This document shows, one piece after another, positions 1-10,379 of a DNA stretch of 64,000 nucleotides. Made by a program: the position numbers and the translations under genes. The notes beneath the pieces are model-generated. The model saw only the letters and a list, made by a program, of their open reading frames with translations. It ran no database searches and was not told where the DNA came from. Where the stretch lies: NCBI GenBank assembly GCA_963818725.1, contig CAWFTU010000008.1, positions 62,001-126,000 of the forward strand. The letters run 5' to 3'. Position 1 is the first letter of the stretch. Each line of letters starts with the position of its first letter. The DNA comes from DATFDN01 sp963818725 (GTDB lineage Bacteria; Pseudomonadota; Alphaproteobacteria; Acetobacterales; Acetobacteraceae).

Positions 1-2
1 TA

Positions 3-209
3 CGCTCCGCAAACAGCCTCGCCCGCCTCTGGCGAAACCAGGGACGGAACGCAGATGCCCACAATCTTCTTGCCCCGATCTACGGCTGGTTCACCGAAGG
101 CTTCGAGACGAAAGACCTGAGGGAAGCCAAGGCGCTGCTCGATGATTTGGGCGCAAAGACCGGGCAAGCGAGCGCAGCCACGCGAAGGGACAACGCGGCA
201 CTGACGTAA
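3..209 (+). CDS. C-terminal end of adenylate cyclase/ATPase-type TPR protein (5' truncated by window)
   Basis: An open frame runs in from the window edge and ends at TAA 207-209, giving 68 residues. The peptide contains LARLWRNQGRNADAHNLLA and then PIYGWFTEGFETKDLREAK. This is the usual C-terminal ending of large proteins that combine a class III nucleotide cyclase domain, a predicted AAA/STAND ATPase and TPR repeats, where a tail of the type YGWFTEGF-D-DL-EA closes the protein. Only this tail is visible, so the catalytic part and the start lie upstream. The assignment rests on the tail motif alone; another TPR-ATPase of the same type is possible. Confidence 0.5.
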   Translation, partial: RSANSLARLWRNQGRNADAHNLLAPIYGWFTEGFETKDLREAKALLDDLGAKTGQASAATRRDNAALT

Positions 210-256
210 GGGGGAACGCCGCTTATCGGCGCAAAGTGAGGGAACGACCGACGCTC

Positions 257-1456
257 TTACGCTTGTGGTGTTGCACTCACGATTTTTTGCAGATTGCTCG
301 GGGCGAAGAACTCGGTTGGCGAGACGGTTTGGGCGAACAGGCCGAGGAAGCGGTCCGTTTCGGCCGGATTCTGTGCCAACGCCGCAAACAGCTGCACCAT
401 CTCCGGGGACGGCGGAGCAAATGGGGCGAGCTGGCAAGCGAAATTGTAAATCGGCGTAGATGCCTCGTCCCGTTTGGAATGATAGTCTGCGAGCGCCTCC
501 GGCATTGGGTGTCGTCCGGACAGCCCGCCATCCACCGCGTCCACCAGCAGGTCCGCGTCACGGAAAGCGTTGTTGATTCCTGCCGCCGTGCAAGGGTCCA
601 CCGTCAGCCCCGCGTCGCCGACCAGTGCCCAGCCGGCGCCAAACGGCTTGCGCATGGAATCGCAATCGCTCTGAACGCGCTTCTCGGGTTGCCTCTTGCA
701 ACCGGGCGTGCAAGCCCGGTGCGCATAATGCGATAACGTCGAGGTAGCTGGCTTCGATACCTCTGGCAACTACGGCGAAATCCGCGGCTGCCCAATTCAC
801 TCCGACCAAGGTGAGCTCGTCATTGGTGGCCCAGGCATAGACGCCACGGCGGTCGCGGACATACAGCTCAAGGCCAGAGACCGGCAGGCCCCGCCAATAG
901 GCGAAATACGTTCCCTGCAAAGGCGGCACTTCACTGTAAGAGGATGCTCCGACAAGGTGAGCGACCCGAGAGTGTCGCCCGTCCGCGCCGATCGTGATTT
1001 TGGCGCGCTCCTCGAACGCAGCGCCCCCGGCCGTGGCCCGGATTTCGGCGACCAACTCACCGTCGCGCAGAAGACCCGTGACCGTCGCGGCGTCCCGCAA
1101 TTCCGCTCCGGCGGCGACGGCCGCATCCACCAGAATTCTGTCCAAGACACTCCGACGCGGCGAGTAAGCGTCAAGAATCCCGTCTTGGCCCGGCGGTTCG
1201 CCAACAAGCTTTATGGGGCCAAGGTCAACCTCACAGCAGCGAATGGGCGGGCAATTGCTCCCCGCGACGTGGTCGAGCAAGCCCCAGCGATGCAGATGCG
1301 CCGCCCCGGATTGCCAGACAAGGTGAGTGGACAGCGGCATATCACTCGGGATGCGATCCGCATCAAGGAGCAGCACTCTGTAGCCACGCCGTGCCAGGAG
1401 CATGGCGGTTGGCGCGCCAGCACACGCGCCCCTACGACTATGATGTCATACGACAT
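257..1456 (-). pseudogene. FAD-dependent monooxygenase / geranylgeranyl-reductase-like oxidoreductase, two frameshifts
   Basis: ATG at 1456 begins MSYDIIVVGAR, a Rossmann FAD-binding start. One base is missing near 1433: restoring it joins VVGAR to CAGAPTAMLLARRGY, giving the GxGxxG-like dinucleotide site. The middle frame carries the body of the protein with the GADGRHS motif (DG fingerprint). A second shift near 655-690 leads to the C-terminal frame with RKPFGAGWALVGDAG and a DP motif (GD fingerprint, ribityl binding), ending at 257. All three FAD fingerprints of the PHBH-type flavoprotein hydroxylase superfamily are present in order, total about 400 codons. The substrate cannot be told. 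It is either a decayed gene or one hit by assembly indels; it lies next to an IS256 element. Confidence 0.7.
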
Positions 1457-1504
1457 GGCAGCCTCCCTCAAGCTTTGGTCCGCAGAGAGGTCGTGCCCCA
1501 AGGC

Positions 1505-2850
1505 GTGGTGTAGGAGCGCCATCTTCTGGCAGCCTGGGCGGGCTGGGTCGGAGTCAGGCGGCCACGGCGGGCAGCTTGACGGTGGGATCATCGCTGACGG
1601 GCGCCATGGTCTCAAGGCTCATGTAGCGGCGCTGGACCGCCCACTCGTCGTTCTGCTCCAGCAGCAAGGCGCCAACGAGCCTGGTGACGGCGGCCTCGTC
1701 GGGGAAGATGCCGACCACGTCGGCGCGGCGCTTGATCTCGCCGTTGACGCGCTCAGCGGGTTCGTGCTGCTGATCTTGGCCCGGTGCGCGGCCGGGACGG
1801 CCATGTAGGCCAGCACGTCCTCCTCGGCGCCGTCCATCAGCTCGGCGAGCTTGCTGACGCGCGACCTGAGCTGGTCGGCCACGGCCCGCCACTGCCTGCG
1901 CGCAGTTGCCTGGTCGGCCTCGGCGAACGCGGTGCCGATCCAGGCCGAGACGATGCGCCGCTGGGTCCGGCCCGCGTGAGCCATGGCGTTGCGCAGGAAA
2001 TGCACCCGGCAGCGCTGGGCCGTGGCGCCGAGCACGCGGTTGGCGGCCGCCTTGAGGCCCTCGTGCGCGTCGGAGATGACCAGCTTGACCCCGCGCAGGC
2101 CACGGCGGGCGAGGGTGGAGAACTCCGTCCAGAACGGCGCGGCTTCGGAGTTGCCCACCGTCATACCCAGCACCTCCCGCCTGCCGACGGTGTTGACGGC
2201 CACGGCGATGATCACCGCGACGGATACGATGCGAGGGTCGCGGCGGGCTGGCGTTGGTGGCGGCGCGCCAGAGAACGGACCGCCTGAGGGGGGGAGGAAT
2301 GCCTTGCCCGCGCTGCGACCGCCAATCTGAGGAGAGCTATGTCTACGGCCGGCCGTGTCGGCTGCACGCGCTGCGCGCCGACGTGTCGGTCACCGCGTAG
2401 GCACCGTGATGGCGGCGACCAGAGCTGTCTCTGCGTGCGCCGGGGCTCCAGGAAGGAGGGGAAATGGGAGCCCTTGCGCAGCTTCGGGATGCGCAGTTCC
2501 ACGGTCCCGGCCCGGTCTCCCAGTCCCGGTCGCGGTAGCCGTTGCGCTGTACCAGGCGACCTCTGGTTTTCTCGCCGTGCGCCGCGCCGGTCAGGGCCTC
2601 GGTCGCCAGCTCCATCAGCCGCTGGGCTGCAAAGGCGATCGTCTCGCGCAGGAAGGTTGCGTCGGAACCCTTCTCAAGCAGCTCGCGAAGGGCGGCCTTG
2701 TCGTCGGTCATCGTGGTGGTCCTCGGATAGAGTTGCGTTCGCAATCCAACCCTATCCATGACTGCCGCGATGGCCGCTGTGGGAAGTGGCCCGCCTCCGC
2801 CAGACTTGGGTGGTCGCTGCGGCGGGCACTTACCCACAGCTCCGACACCA
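1505..2850. mobile_element. IS256-family insertion sequence (degenerate)
   Basis: About 1.35 kb, the usual IS256 length. Candidate terminal inverted repeats are GTGGTGTAGGAGC at 1505-1517 and the complement of GTGGTGTCGGAGC at 2838-2850 (12 of 13 match). They enclose one broken transposase gene on the minus strand. No clear 8-9 bp target duplication was found, so the exact ends are uncertain. Confidence 0.55.
1554..2711 (-). pseudogene. IS256-family mutator-type transposase, multiple frameshifts
   Basis: The start ATG at 2711 gives MTDDKAALRELLEKGSD, the typical IS256 N-terminus, continuing to a zinc-finger-like region RLVQRNGYRDRDWET. The frame then changes several times: 2212-2502 holds ELRIPKLRKGSHFPSFLEPR, 1619-2215 holds the DDE core with GVKLVISDAHEGLKAA, and 1554-1892 holds the end ERVNGEIKRRADVVGIFP. 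The last two contain the second Asp and the final Glu of the DDE triad. The frames together make an almost complete transposase of about 385 residues that cannot be translated as it stands. Confidence 0.8.
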
Positions 2851-2890
2851 CCCTGCGGGGTACGACCCGCAGACACGCTACGGGCTTCTA

Positions 2891-4137
2891 ATGATCTTCA
2901 CTGAGATTGGGTAACATCGTGCGGGTCAGCATTGCCGTAGGTGATGCGATGGACGACGGTGGGTGGCGGCCGGCGCGCTTGACGCCGGAGCGGTTGGAAG
3001 AACGGCACTTGGTTCCGCGCCATGCACCTGATGAGCAGGGACACGAAACAGGCGGATCTCGGCGGTCGAGCTCGGCCGCAGCGCTGGGCCTGGCTAGTTG
3101 GAGAGGAGGGCCGGCGCTGGTTTGCAAGCGGCCGCCCGAGGACCGGGCGGCCGGGGCGTCTGGATGCCCGGGCCTGGGGGCGCCTGGAGCGGTTGCTGGC
3201 ACGCGAGGCGGTGGCGGCCGGGTTTGAGACCGAGCGCTGGACCTTGCGGCGCATCGCAGCCGTGATCTGGCGCGAGTTCGGGGTGGCTATCAAAGGCACC
3301 ACCTGGAGCGGCCCTTGAGGGCGCAGAGCTGCACGTAAGCGTCCCGCCACCCAGGCCCGGAGCGGACGGCGCGCCATCGCGGCCAGGGCGCGAGCGAGGG
3401 GTGGCGATCAAAAAAGAAGGCGCGCCGCGAAGGGCGCACCGTCCGCTTCCTCGATGAGGCCGGCCACCGCTCCGTGCGCGCCTGGGCACGACGGGGCGCG
3501 GGGCGGTGAAACGCGGAGCTTCGGCGCGTGGAAGCGACGGGAGGACCCAGTGTCGTCACGGTCACGCCTGCCGGGCGGCGTATGCGCGGCACTCCGGGGC
3601 AGTCGCGAGCGGAGCGGTACCAGCCGTGCAACTTCCGCCGCAAGGCGGCAGGCCGCCCTGGTCGCTCTCGGTACCGCGCTCAATGCCCACCGCGCCCGCG
3701 GACGCCGCCTTCCTCACCGCCCATCTGCGCGACTTCGCGGCGCCTATCTGCTGGCCTACGCCCCGGACTCAACCGAGGAGCCGGCAATGCATGCGTAAAC
3801 GCCATGGTCAACGCCCTGCCGACGATATGCCGACCTGCACCGGTCGCCCGGCGCGCGTTCCGCCGCCTCCAGCACAGGCCGGACCTCGTTCTTGGCTCCT
3901 TCAGCACGCTGGACTGCCAGTTATCTCACCAATCCCCTCATTTTTATGAGGCACGATCAGTATGTTGAGGCTGACCACCCGCAACCGGGCAGCGTGTAGC
4001 CGTGCTTGCTGTACGGCGGCGATTGTTGTCACCCCCGGTCGACAGTTTCTGCGAGACGAAGCCCGCCGCTTCCCCGCCAAGGCAGTCAAGAATGAGGGGA
4101 TAGCTGAGGCCAGTTACGCAACTTCGGTGAAGATCAT
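2891..4137. mobile_element. IS630-family element with terminal inverted repeats and TA target duplication
   Basis: The left end (from 2891, ATGATCTTCAC...) and the complement of the right end (ending at 4137) match in 22 of 26 bases when the 26-bp stretches 2890-2915 and 4113-4138 are compared. Both ends abut a TA dinucleotide (2889-2890 and 4138-4139), the standard target of IS630/Tc1 elements. The transposase inside is broken. A second, weaker inverted pair (about 3917-3945 against 4088-4113) lies between the transposase end and the right terminus. The 3969-4112 stretch has no gene. Confidence 0.65.
2907..3968 (+). pseudogene. IS630-family transposase, several frameshifts
   Basis: The N-terminal frame contains RLTPERLEERHLV and then the winged helix-turn-helix linker GRPGRLDARAWGRLERLL. 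ETERWTLRRIAAVIWREFGV follows at about 3225-3290. The DDE part is split between frames: RTVRFLDEAGHRS near 3435-3480 (first or second acidic residue), RRVEATGGPSVVTVTPAG near 3520-3570, NAHRARG and YAPDSTEE near 3680-3780, and the conserved tail AFRRLQHRPDLVLGSF near 3855-3900. The order matches a full IS630 transposase of about 340 residues. It is inactive as written. Confidence 0.7.
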
Positions 4138-4221
4138 TAAAGCACACCTTATATCAAATTATCGAAGCACTTGCCGATTATTATCAAAATGCCGTTCGGC
4201 TCTTCGGTATTCAGGTCGTTG

Positions 4222-4679
4222 CTAGGATCGCCTGTTGAGCCGCCGAGATCCTTCGTTCAGCACGCCCGCGAAGGCGAGCCACGCGGCGAGCGGTGCCAGG
4301 GTCAGCGCGGCCGGGCGGTCCACCTCGCGGGCGAATCCGATGCGCCGAGCGCCGCGGCCAGCATCCCCCCGATCACGCCGAGCCCGCCCACTATCCGGCG
4401 CCTTCCGAAGAGACCGCATCCAGCCGGGAATCCGCAGCATGCGAGCAGCCAGCAGGTCAGCGCGCTGTGCCGCGCGGGACCGAGCGGCGCTGCGAGAAGC
4501 CGGGCGCCGCCGATCGTGAGAGCGCCTCCAGAGGCGCCCACGCCGCCGATGACGGGTCGAGGCGGGGGGAAGGAAGGCTTAGGAAGGTGGCGGTCGGAGG
4601 TGGGCGGCTGCGGCCGCGCTGCGCCATCAGCGCCGTGCCAAGGATGACGCCGCTGGCCAAAGCGGGGCGGCTCGGACAT
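4222..4679 (-). pseudogene. tspO: TspO/MBR tryptophan-rich sensory protein family, frameshifted
   Basis: Several minus-strand frames together resemble TspO, a five-helix membrane protein that binds porphyrins. The start is MSEPPRFGQ at 4679, then a hydrophobic helix LASGVILGTALMAQRG in a neighbouring frame, then HLPKPSFPPPR, which corresponds to the family loop (D-KPSWTPP). Two hydrophobic stretches follow, with the end LAPLAAWLAFAGVLNEG and RRLN. The last piece is the usual fifth helix and N-x-x-I/R-x-x-N tail. At least two indels separate the pieces. Expected length of about 150 residues fits. The assignment is by motif order only. Confidence 0.5.
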
Positions 4680-4689
4680 GAGGGGAAGG

Positions 4690-5509
4690 CTACCGCGCCG
4701 GCTCGGGCAGGCGCATCCAGGCCGGGACGCGCGGCGTGAGGCGCGCCTCCCCGCAGGCGAGCGGCCCATCCGCCAGCGCCTCCAGCCGCAGCAGCGCCAT
4801 CCCGAGCGCGTCCCGGCCGGAGCGCATCGTCCCCACCTCGGCGCCCGCGCGCAGGACCGGCGTGCCCGGCGCGGGCAGCGGACCCGCGACCGCGACCGGC
4901 ACCAGGCGGCGCTTGACCAGGCCGCGGTAATTGGTCCGGGCCGTCAGCTCCTGGCCCATGTAGCAGCCCTTGTCCCAGGAGATGCCGTTCAGCTCGTCGA
5001 ACCCCGCTTCCAGGAGCACCGTCTTCTCCGCCTCCAGATCGCGCGAGCCATCGGGCAGGCCGAGCGCCAGGCGGTGCAGGTCATAGTCCTGCTCGCTCGC
5101 GTTGGCGGGTAGCGGCGCGGGCGCGAGCACGCGCCAGCCCGCGTCCGGCAAGTCGCGGGTCCGGTGCCGCGACCGCGTCGGCCCCGGACGCTGGGCCGTC
5201 CCAGGCCGCGTGAACGCTGAACGCCGCCGGGGCGATGGTCACGGCGGAGCGAAGCCGGTAGCGGGACAGCCGCTGGGCGATCATCGCCGCCTGCCCGTCC
5301 TCCACGTCGAGTAGCAGCCTCCGCCCGTCGCTCAAGATGAAGAAGTCGGCCAGCCACTTGCCTTGCGGCGTGAGCAGCGCCGCCCATATGGCGCGGCCAG
5401 GCGCCGCGGCGGCGACATCGTTGGAGACCAGGCCCTGTAGAAAGGCCACCCGGTCCGCGCCGGCAATCTCGATCACGCTTCGGGCGGGCAGGAGCGCCAA
5501 TCGTGTCAT
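4690..5509 (-). pseudogene. ygfZ: Folate-binding YgfZ/GcvT-like iron-sulfur cluster repair protein, one frameshift
   Basis: The start is MTRLALLPARSVIEIAG at 5509, followed by FLQGLVSNDV, the GcvT-like folate-binding N-terminus. The second half carries the YgfZ signature K-G-C-Y-M-G-Q-E at about 4940-4965, with the Cys required in this family for Fe-S cluster maintenance through tetrahydrofolate. One extra base near 5150 (CTTG-CCGGAC where CTT-CCG-GAC is expected) breaks the frame between DPRL and PDAGWRVL. Repaired length is about 273 residues, normal for the alphaproteobacterial form. YgfZ is usually conserved, so an assembly indel is at least as likely as real loss. Confidence 0.75.
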
Positions 5510-5566
5510 GCCGCCCAGTTGGGCGCTGGCGCCGGGGCGCCGCAAGACGTGCTAGAGGCGCGGGTG

Positions 5567-6597
5567 ATGAGAGTGGCACAGGTCATGGCCGGCGCTCCGG
5601 CGGGCGGGGCGGAGCTGTTCTTCGAGCGGCTGAGCGCGGCACTGGCGCGGGCCGGCGAGACGGTGCTGCCGGTCATCCGCCGCGACCCCGCGCGCGCCCG
5701 CCGGCTCGCGGGCGAGGGGCTCGCTCCGGTCCAGCTCGGCTTCGGGGGTCCGCTCGATCTGCTTACCGGGCCGCGCCTGGCGCGCGCGCTCGACGGCTTC
5801 GCGCCCCGCGTGGTGGTCGCCTGGATGGGCCGGGCCGCGCGCTTCGCCCGGCGCGGGCGGTGGGTGCTGGTGGGCCGGCTGGGCGGTTTCTACGACCTGC
5901 GGCGCTTCCGCCGCTGCGAGCATCTGGTGGGGAACACGCGCGGGATCGTCGACTGGATCAGCAGACCAGGGCTGGCCGTCGCGGCGCGCGCACTACCTGC
6001 CCAACTTCGTGCCCGACATGGCGGGGGCGAGCCCCCTGCCCCGCGCGGCGCTTGGCGTGCCGGACGGCGCGAAGCTGGTCCTGGCGCTCGGCCGCCTGCA
6101 CCGCAACAAGGGCTTCGACGTGCTGATCCGCGCCCTTGCCCGCCTGCCTGACGCGCACGCGCTGATCGCCGGCGAGGGGCCGGAGCGCGCCGCCCTCGCC
6201 GCGCTGGCGCGGGCCGAAGGGGTCGCGGCGCGGGTCCACATGCCGGGCTGGCGCGAGGACACGGCCGCGCTGCTTGCCGCCTGCGACGTGCTGGCCTGCC
6301 CCTCGCGCCAGGAGCCGCTGGGCAATGTGGTGATCGAGGGCTGGTCGGCGCGCGTCCCCGTCGTGGCCGCGGCCGCGCAAGGCCCGGCGGAACTGATCCT
6401 GCCTGGCCAGGACGGGCTGCTGGTTCCGTGCGAGAACGCGCGCGGCGCTCGCCGACGCGCTCGGCGCGGTGCTGCGTGATCCGGCGTCCGGCCGGACGCT
6501 CGCGCTCGCCGGACGCGCCCGTTTCGAAGCGGCGTTCGCCGAGGCGCCCGTGCTGGCGCGCTGGCGGGCCTTCCTCGCCACCGTGGAGAAGCCCTGA
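5567..6597 (+). pseudogene. Glycosyltransferase family 4 protein, two frameshifts
   Basis: ATG 5567 starts MRVAQVMAGAPAGGAELFF, a GT4 (GT-B fold) N-terminus with the glycine-rich loop. The acceptor domain runs to about residue 140. A one-base insertion near 5960 moves the frame; the donor domain then reads LVLALGRLHRNKGFDVLI, PGWREDTAALLAACDVLACP and the E-x7-E region of the sugar-nucleotide site (RQEPLGNVVIEGW). A second extra base near 6440 separates it from the tail ALADALGAVLRDP. The stop TGA (6595-6597) overlaps the asnB start by one base, so the two form an operon, probably for a surface polysaccharide or glycolipid. The sugar is unknown. Confidence 0.75.
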
Positions 6598-8362
6598 TGT
6601 GCGGCATCGCCGGGCTTGTGCTGGCCTCCAGCGCGCCCCCGCCGGACGCCGGGGTGCTGGCCCGGCTGATCGGCGCGCTGGCGCATCGCGGCCCGGACGG
6701 CAGCGGCCACGCGCTCGTCGGGCCGTGTCGCGCTCGCCCAGAACCGGCTCGCGATCATCGACATCGCCGGCGGCGACCAGCCGCTGTTCCTCGGGCCGGC
6801 GACGCTGATCGCGAACGCAGAAATCTACAACTATAGGGAGTTGCGCGCCGAGCTGCCGGACTCGCCGTTCCAGACCGAGAGTGACTGCGAGCCGCCGCTG
6901 CACCTGTTCCGCCGCGACAGCGCCGAGTACGTCCGCCATCTGCGGGGCATGTACGCGATCGCGATCCACGACCGCGTGGCCCGCACGGTGACGCTCTCGC
7001 GCGATCCGTTCGGCATCAAGCCGCTCTATCTGGCTCATGTCCCGGGCGGGCTCGCCTTCGCCTCGGAGCCACAGGCGCTGCATGCGGCGGGGCTGGTCAC
7101 GCGCGCCATCCGGCCGGCCGCGCGCGACGAATTGCTGCAACTTCAATTCACGACGGGCGCGGAGACGATCTTCGCCGGCATCGACCGCGTGCTGCCCGGC
7201 GAGACCCTGACCTGCCTCGAGGGCCACGTCCTCGAGCGCCGCCACCTCCCGGCGCTCCCCGAGGGCGGAGCGGAGGAGATCAGCGAGACCGAGGCGCTGG
7301 AGCGCCTCGACGGCGCGCTCGAGAGCAGCGTGCTGCTGCACCAGCGCAGCGACGTGCCGTACGGGATGTTTCTCTCGGGGGGCGTGGACAGCTCGGCCCT
7401 GCTCGCGCTGATGGCGCGGCTCAACAGCGCCCCCGTCCTCGCCTTCACCGCCGGCTGGGACGTGCCCGGCGCGGCCGACGAGCGGGCGCACGCCGCCGCG
7501 GTGGCCAGGGCCGCGGGCGCGCAGCACGAATCGGTCGAGATCACCCAGCAGATGGTCTGGCGCCACCTGCCCGAGATCGTCGCCTGCATGGATGATCCGG
7601 CGGCGGACTACGCCATCATTCCCACGTGGTTTCTCGCCCGCCGCGCGCGCGCCGACGTGAAGGTCGTGCTCAGCGGCGAAGGGCGGCGACGAGCTGTTCG
7701 CCGGCTATGGCCGCTATCGCCGGGCGATGCGCCCTTGGTGGATGGGCGGGCGGGTCATTCGCGGGCGCGGCGTGTTCGACCGCGTGGATGTGCTGCGCCA
7801 TCGCCCCTCCGGCTGGCGCGACGGCGTCGCCGCCAGCGAGCAGCGCGCGTTGGAAGCGGGCGGAACGAGGCTCGCCAGCGCGCAGGCGGCCGACATCGCC
7901 GACTGGCTGCCGAACGACCTGCTGCTCAAGCTCGACCGCTGCCTTATGGCGCACGGCGTCGAGGGCCGCACGCCATTCCTCGATCCCGCCGTCGCGGCCG
8001 CCGCGTTCCGGCTGCCCGACGCCCTGAAGCTGCGCAACAACCTGGGCAAGTGGCTGCTGCGCCGCTGGCTCGACCGCCACCTGCCCCAGGCGCAGCCCTT
8101 CGCGCCGAAACGCGGCTTCACGGTCCCGGTGGGCGAGTGGATCAGGGGCCAGGGCCCGCGCCTTGGCCCGCTCGTCGCCGCCCAGCCCGGCGTGGCGGAG
8201 ATCGCCGAGCCGGAGAAGGTGGTCGCGCTGTTCCGCTCCCCGGCGCGCGGCGGGGAGTCGATGGCGAGCTGGATGCTGTTGTTTTACGCGCTGTGGCACC
8301 GGCGGCACATGCTGGGGCTGTCGAACGAGGGGGACGTGTTCGAGACGCTGGCGTCTCTTTAG
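6597..8362 (+). pseudogene. asnB: Glutamine-hydrolysing asparagine synthetase (AsnB-type), two frameshifts
   Basis: The start MCGIAGLVL exposes Cys2, the nucleophile of class II glutamine amidotransferases. HRGPDGSG follows. An extra T near 6733 shifts the frame before AQNRLAIIDIAGGDQP; NAEIYNYREL, RDPFGIKPLY and the ATP-pyrophosphatase loop SGGVDSS (about 7377-7395) lie in the second frame. An extra A near 7680 interrupts SGEGGDELFAGYGRY, after which the C-terminal domain continues to TLASL. Repaired length is about 588 residues, normal for AsnB. Such copies beside glycosyltransferases often amidate surface sugars or peptides. The stop TAG (8360-8362) ends on the first base of an IS5 element, so the natural C-terminus may be a few residues longer. 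Confidence 0.8.
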
Positions 8363-9197
8363 GGTCTGTTGAGATCGGGAATTTCACGGCTACGGCGGCT
8401 GTGCTTCAAGCTCCGAAAGGAGTTTGGCATGGATCGGCTGATTTTGACGGACGCGCAGTGGGCGAAGATGGAGCCGTTCGGTCTGGGCAAGCCGAGCGAC
8501 CCGGGTCGGACTGGCGGGGACAATCGATTGTTCCTCGAAGCGGTGCTGTGGATTGCCCGGACGGGCAGCCCGTGGCGCGACCTGCCGCCGCTGTTTGGCA
8601 AATGGAACACCGTGTTCAAGCGCTTCCGCGACTGGGTGAAGGCCGACGTCTTCAAGCGCATGTTCGACGCGGTGGCGGACGAGCCGGACATGGAATACGC
8701 CATGGTCGATGCCACCATCGTCAAGGTCCACCGGCACGGTCAGGGCGCAAAAGGGGAACTCAGAGCCAGGCTATCGGCCGTTCCAAGGGCGGCCTGACGA
8801 CCAAGATCCTGGCGCTGACCGACGCGCTCGGCAACCTGGTCCGTTTTGTCCTGTTACCAGGACACCGGCACGACACCGTCGGCGTCGCACCGCTCATCCA
8901 GGACATCCAGTTCGCGGGTCTGATCGGCGACAAGGCCTTCGATGCGAACTGGATCATTGACGCGCTAAACGAGCGCGGCGCCAAAATCGTCATCTCACAG
9001 ATGCCGCATCGCAAGACGCCGCTCGCCATCGACCACGAGGTCTACAAGTGGCGGCACCTGGTCGAGAACTTCTTCTGTAAGCTGAAAGAGTTCAAACGCA
9101 TCGCCATGCGCAGCGACAAGACGGACCAGAGCTTCGCCGCCATGATCCATCTCACCGCCACCGTCATCGGCTCAAATGACGGAATCTCAACAGGCCC
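8362..9197. mobile_element. IS5-family (IS427-type) insertion sequence
   Basis: The ends are GGGTCTGTTGAGAT at 8362 and the complement of GGGCCTGTTGAGAT at 9197 (13 of 14 match). They are flanked by TA on both sides (8360-8361, 9198-9199). The 836-bp length and the two-frame transposase are typical of the IS427 group. A second element with the same kind of terminus but a different transposase lies at 45992-46855. Confidence 0.85.
8429..9179 (+). pseudogene. IS5-family (IS427 group) transposase in two frames
   Basis: The ATG at 8429, after AAAGGA, gives MDRLILTDAQWAKMEPF. The first frame holds the DDE N-terminal part with YAMVDATIVKVHRHG (first Asp). At 8750 the run CAAAAGGGG marks a -1 shift into the second frame (QSQAIGRSKGGLTTK, LIGDKAFDAN with the second Asp, and the ENFFCKLKEFKRIA region with the Glu). 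IS427-group elements commonly express the full transposase by a programmed -1 shift at such a run, so this shift may be functional. A further missing base near 9170 removes the expected stop (TGA 9177-9179), and the frame then reads out of the element. Confidence 0.75.
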
Positions 9198-9214
9198 TAT
9201 ACTCGTCACAGAGA

Positions 9215-10334
9215 TTATGACGTGTTGGTGGGTTGCGGATAGGCGTGGGCCAGCTTGTCCCGCGCCTTTTCGGTTGTGAACTTCCAACGGATGCGCGCAC
9301 CTGAGGCATTGCGCTGGCGCTCCCAGGCTTCGATCTCAACGTTGAGAGCGTCGCGCTCGGCGATGCGGCGATCCAGGCACTGGCCGTGCAGCACACTGAT
9401 CTCAATCTCTGCCATGTTCAGCCAACTGGCATGTTTGGGTGTGTAATGGAATTCCAGGCGCTGGAGGATGCGGTGCGCTTCGGGTGCCGGGAAAGCTTCA
9501 TACAAGGCACCGGCCGTGTGGGTTGATAAATTGTCCTGCACGACCCGGATCAGGTCTGCGTCCGGGTAATGAAGATTGGTCAAATCGCGCATGCAGGCGG
9601 CAAAATCCTGCGCCGTTCGCCGCTCCGTGACCTTCACATGCCGCCATGACTTGTGCGCATCGAGGAACATGAACAGATTGGCGGTGCCGTTACGCTTGTA
9701 TTCATAGTCATACCGCTCCGGTTGACCCGGCTTGGCCGGGATTGGCTGGCACACCTCGCCGATCAACTGGGTCGGCGTTTCGTCAAAGCACACCACCGGA
9801 CGCTGCGGATCGGCCGGTTCGGCATACAGATCCAGCACGTCCTCCATGCGCGCAACGTAGCTGCCATCAACCTTCGGGATGCACGACATTTCCGTCGCCA
9901 CGGCTTCAGATCGTCTTCGTCAAGGCGTCGGCGCACCGTCTCACGCGAGCGATCGGCGTGGCCGGTGGAGTTTCATCATCTCGCCAGCCAGCAGCTCCAG
10001 CGTCCAGCGCTGGCGCCCTGCGGGCGGGGTGGAGCACGCGGTGGCCACCAGCAGCGCCGTCTCCTTGCCGGACAGCTTCGAACGCCCCCGGGCGGGCCTC
10101 CTCGCTCAGTGCCAGCTCGAGGTTGCCCTCAACAAAGCGCCGCTTGGTGCGATACACCGTCGAGACGCCAACCGAGACACTGCTGGCGATCGCCTCGTCA
10201 CTGACACCGGCCTCGGCCGCCAGCGGCATCTGCGCCCGCTTGATCTTGCGCACCGCCTGGGTGCCACCGTTCAGCAACGCGGCAAGTTGGGTATGCTCCG
10301 CCTCGCTCAGGTCGACCCGATAGCGCATGTTCAT
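9215..10334 (-). pseudogene. IS630-family transposase (second type), frameshifted
   Basis: The N-terminal frame starts MNMRYRVDLSEAEHTQL at 10334 and contains the helix-turn-helix AGVSDEAIASSVSVGVSTVY. One or more indels between about 9900 and 10060 lead to the catalytic frame with CIPKVDGSYVARMEDVLDLY, VVCFDETPTQLIGE (first Asp), RVVQDNLSTHTAGAL (second Asp) and HASWLNMAEIEI (Glu). The end is at 9215. All three DDE residues of an IS630 transposase (about 360 residues) are there, but not in one frame. It abuts the IS5 element on its left and truncates the next gene on its right. Confidence 0.8.
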
Positions 10335-10379
10335 CGCTGCTCCTTGGCTGTGTCGAGGACAACGATAAATCGGGCCGCC

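Noticed and set aside
5890..7566. A 558-codon open frame on the minus strand opposite the glycosyltransferase and asnB
   Set aside because: High GC leaves the antisense open. The product is Arg/Pro/Ala-rich without family motifs, while the plus strand carries clear GT4 and AsnB motifs.
9199..10370. Terminal inverted repeats of the second IS630 element (CTCG-CACAG near 9202 and 10348)
   Set aside because: Only about nine bases match and no TA pair fits both sides, so ends were not annotated.
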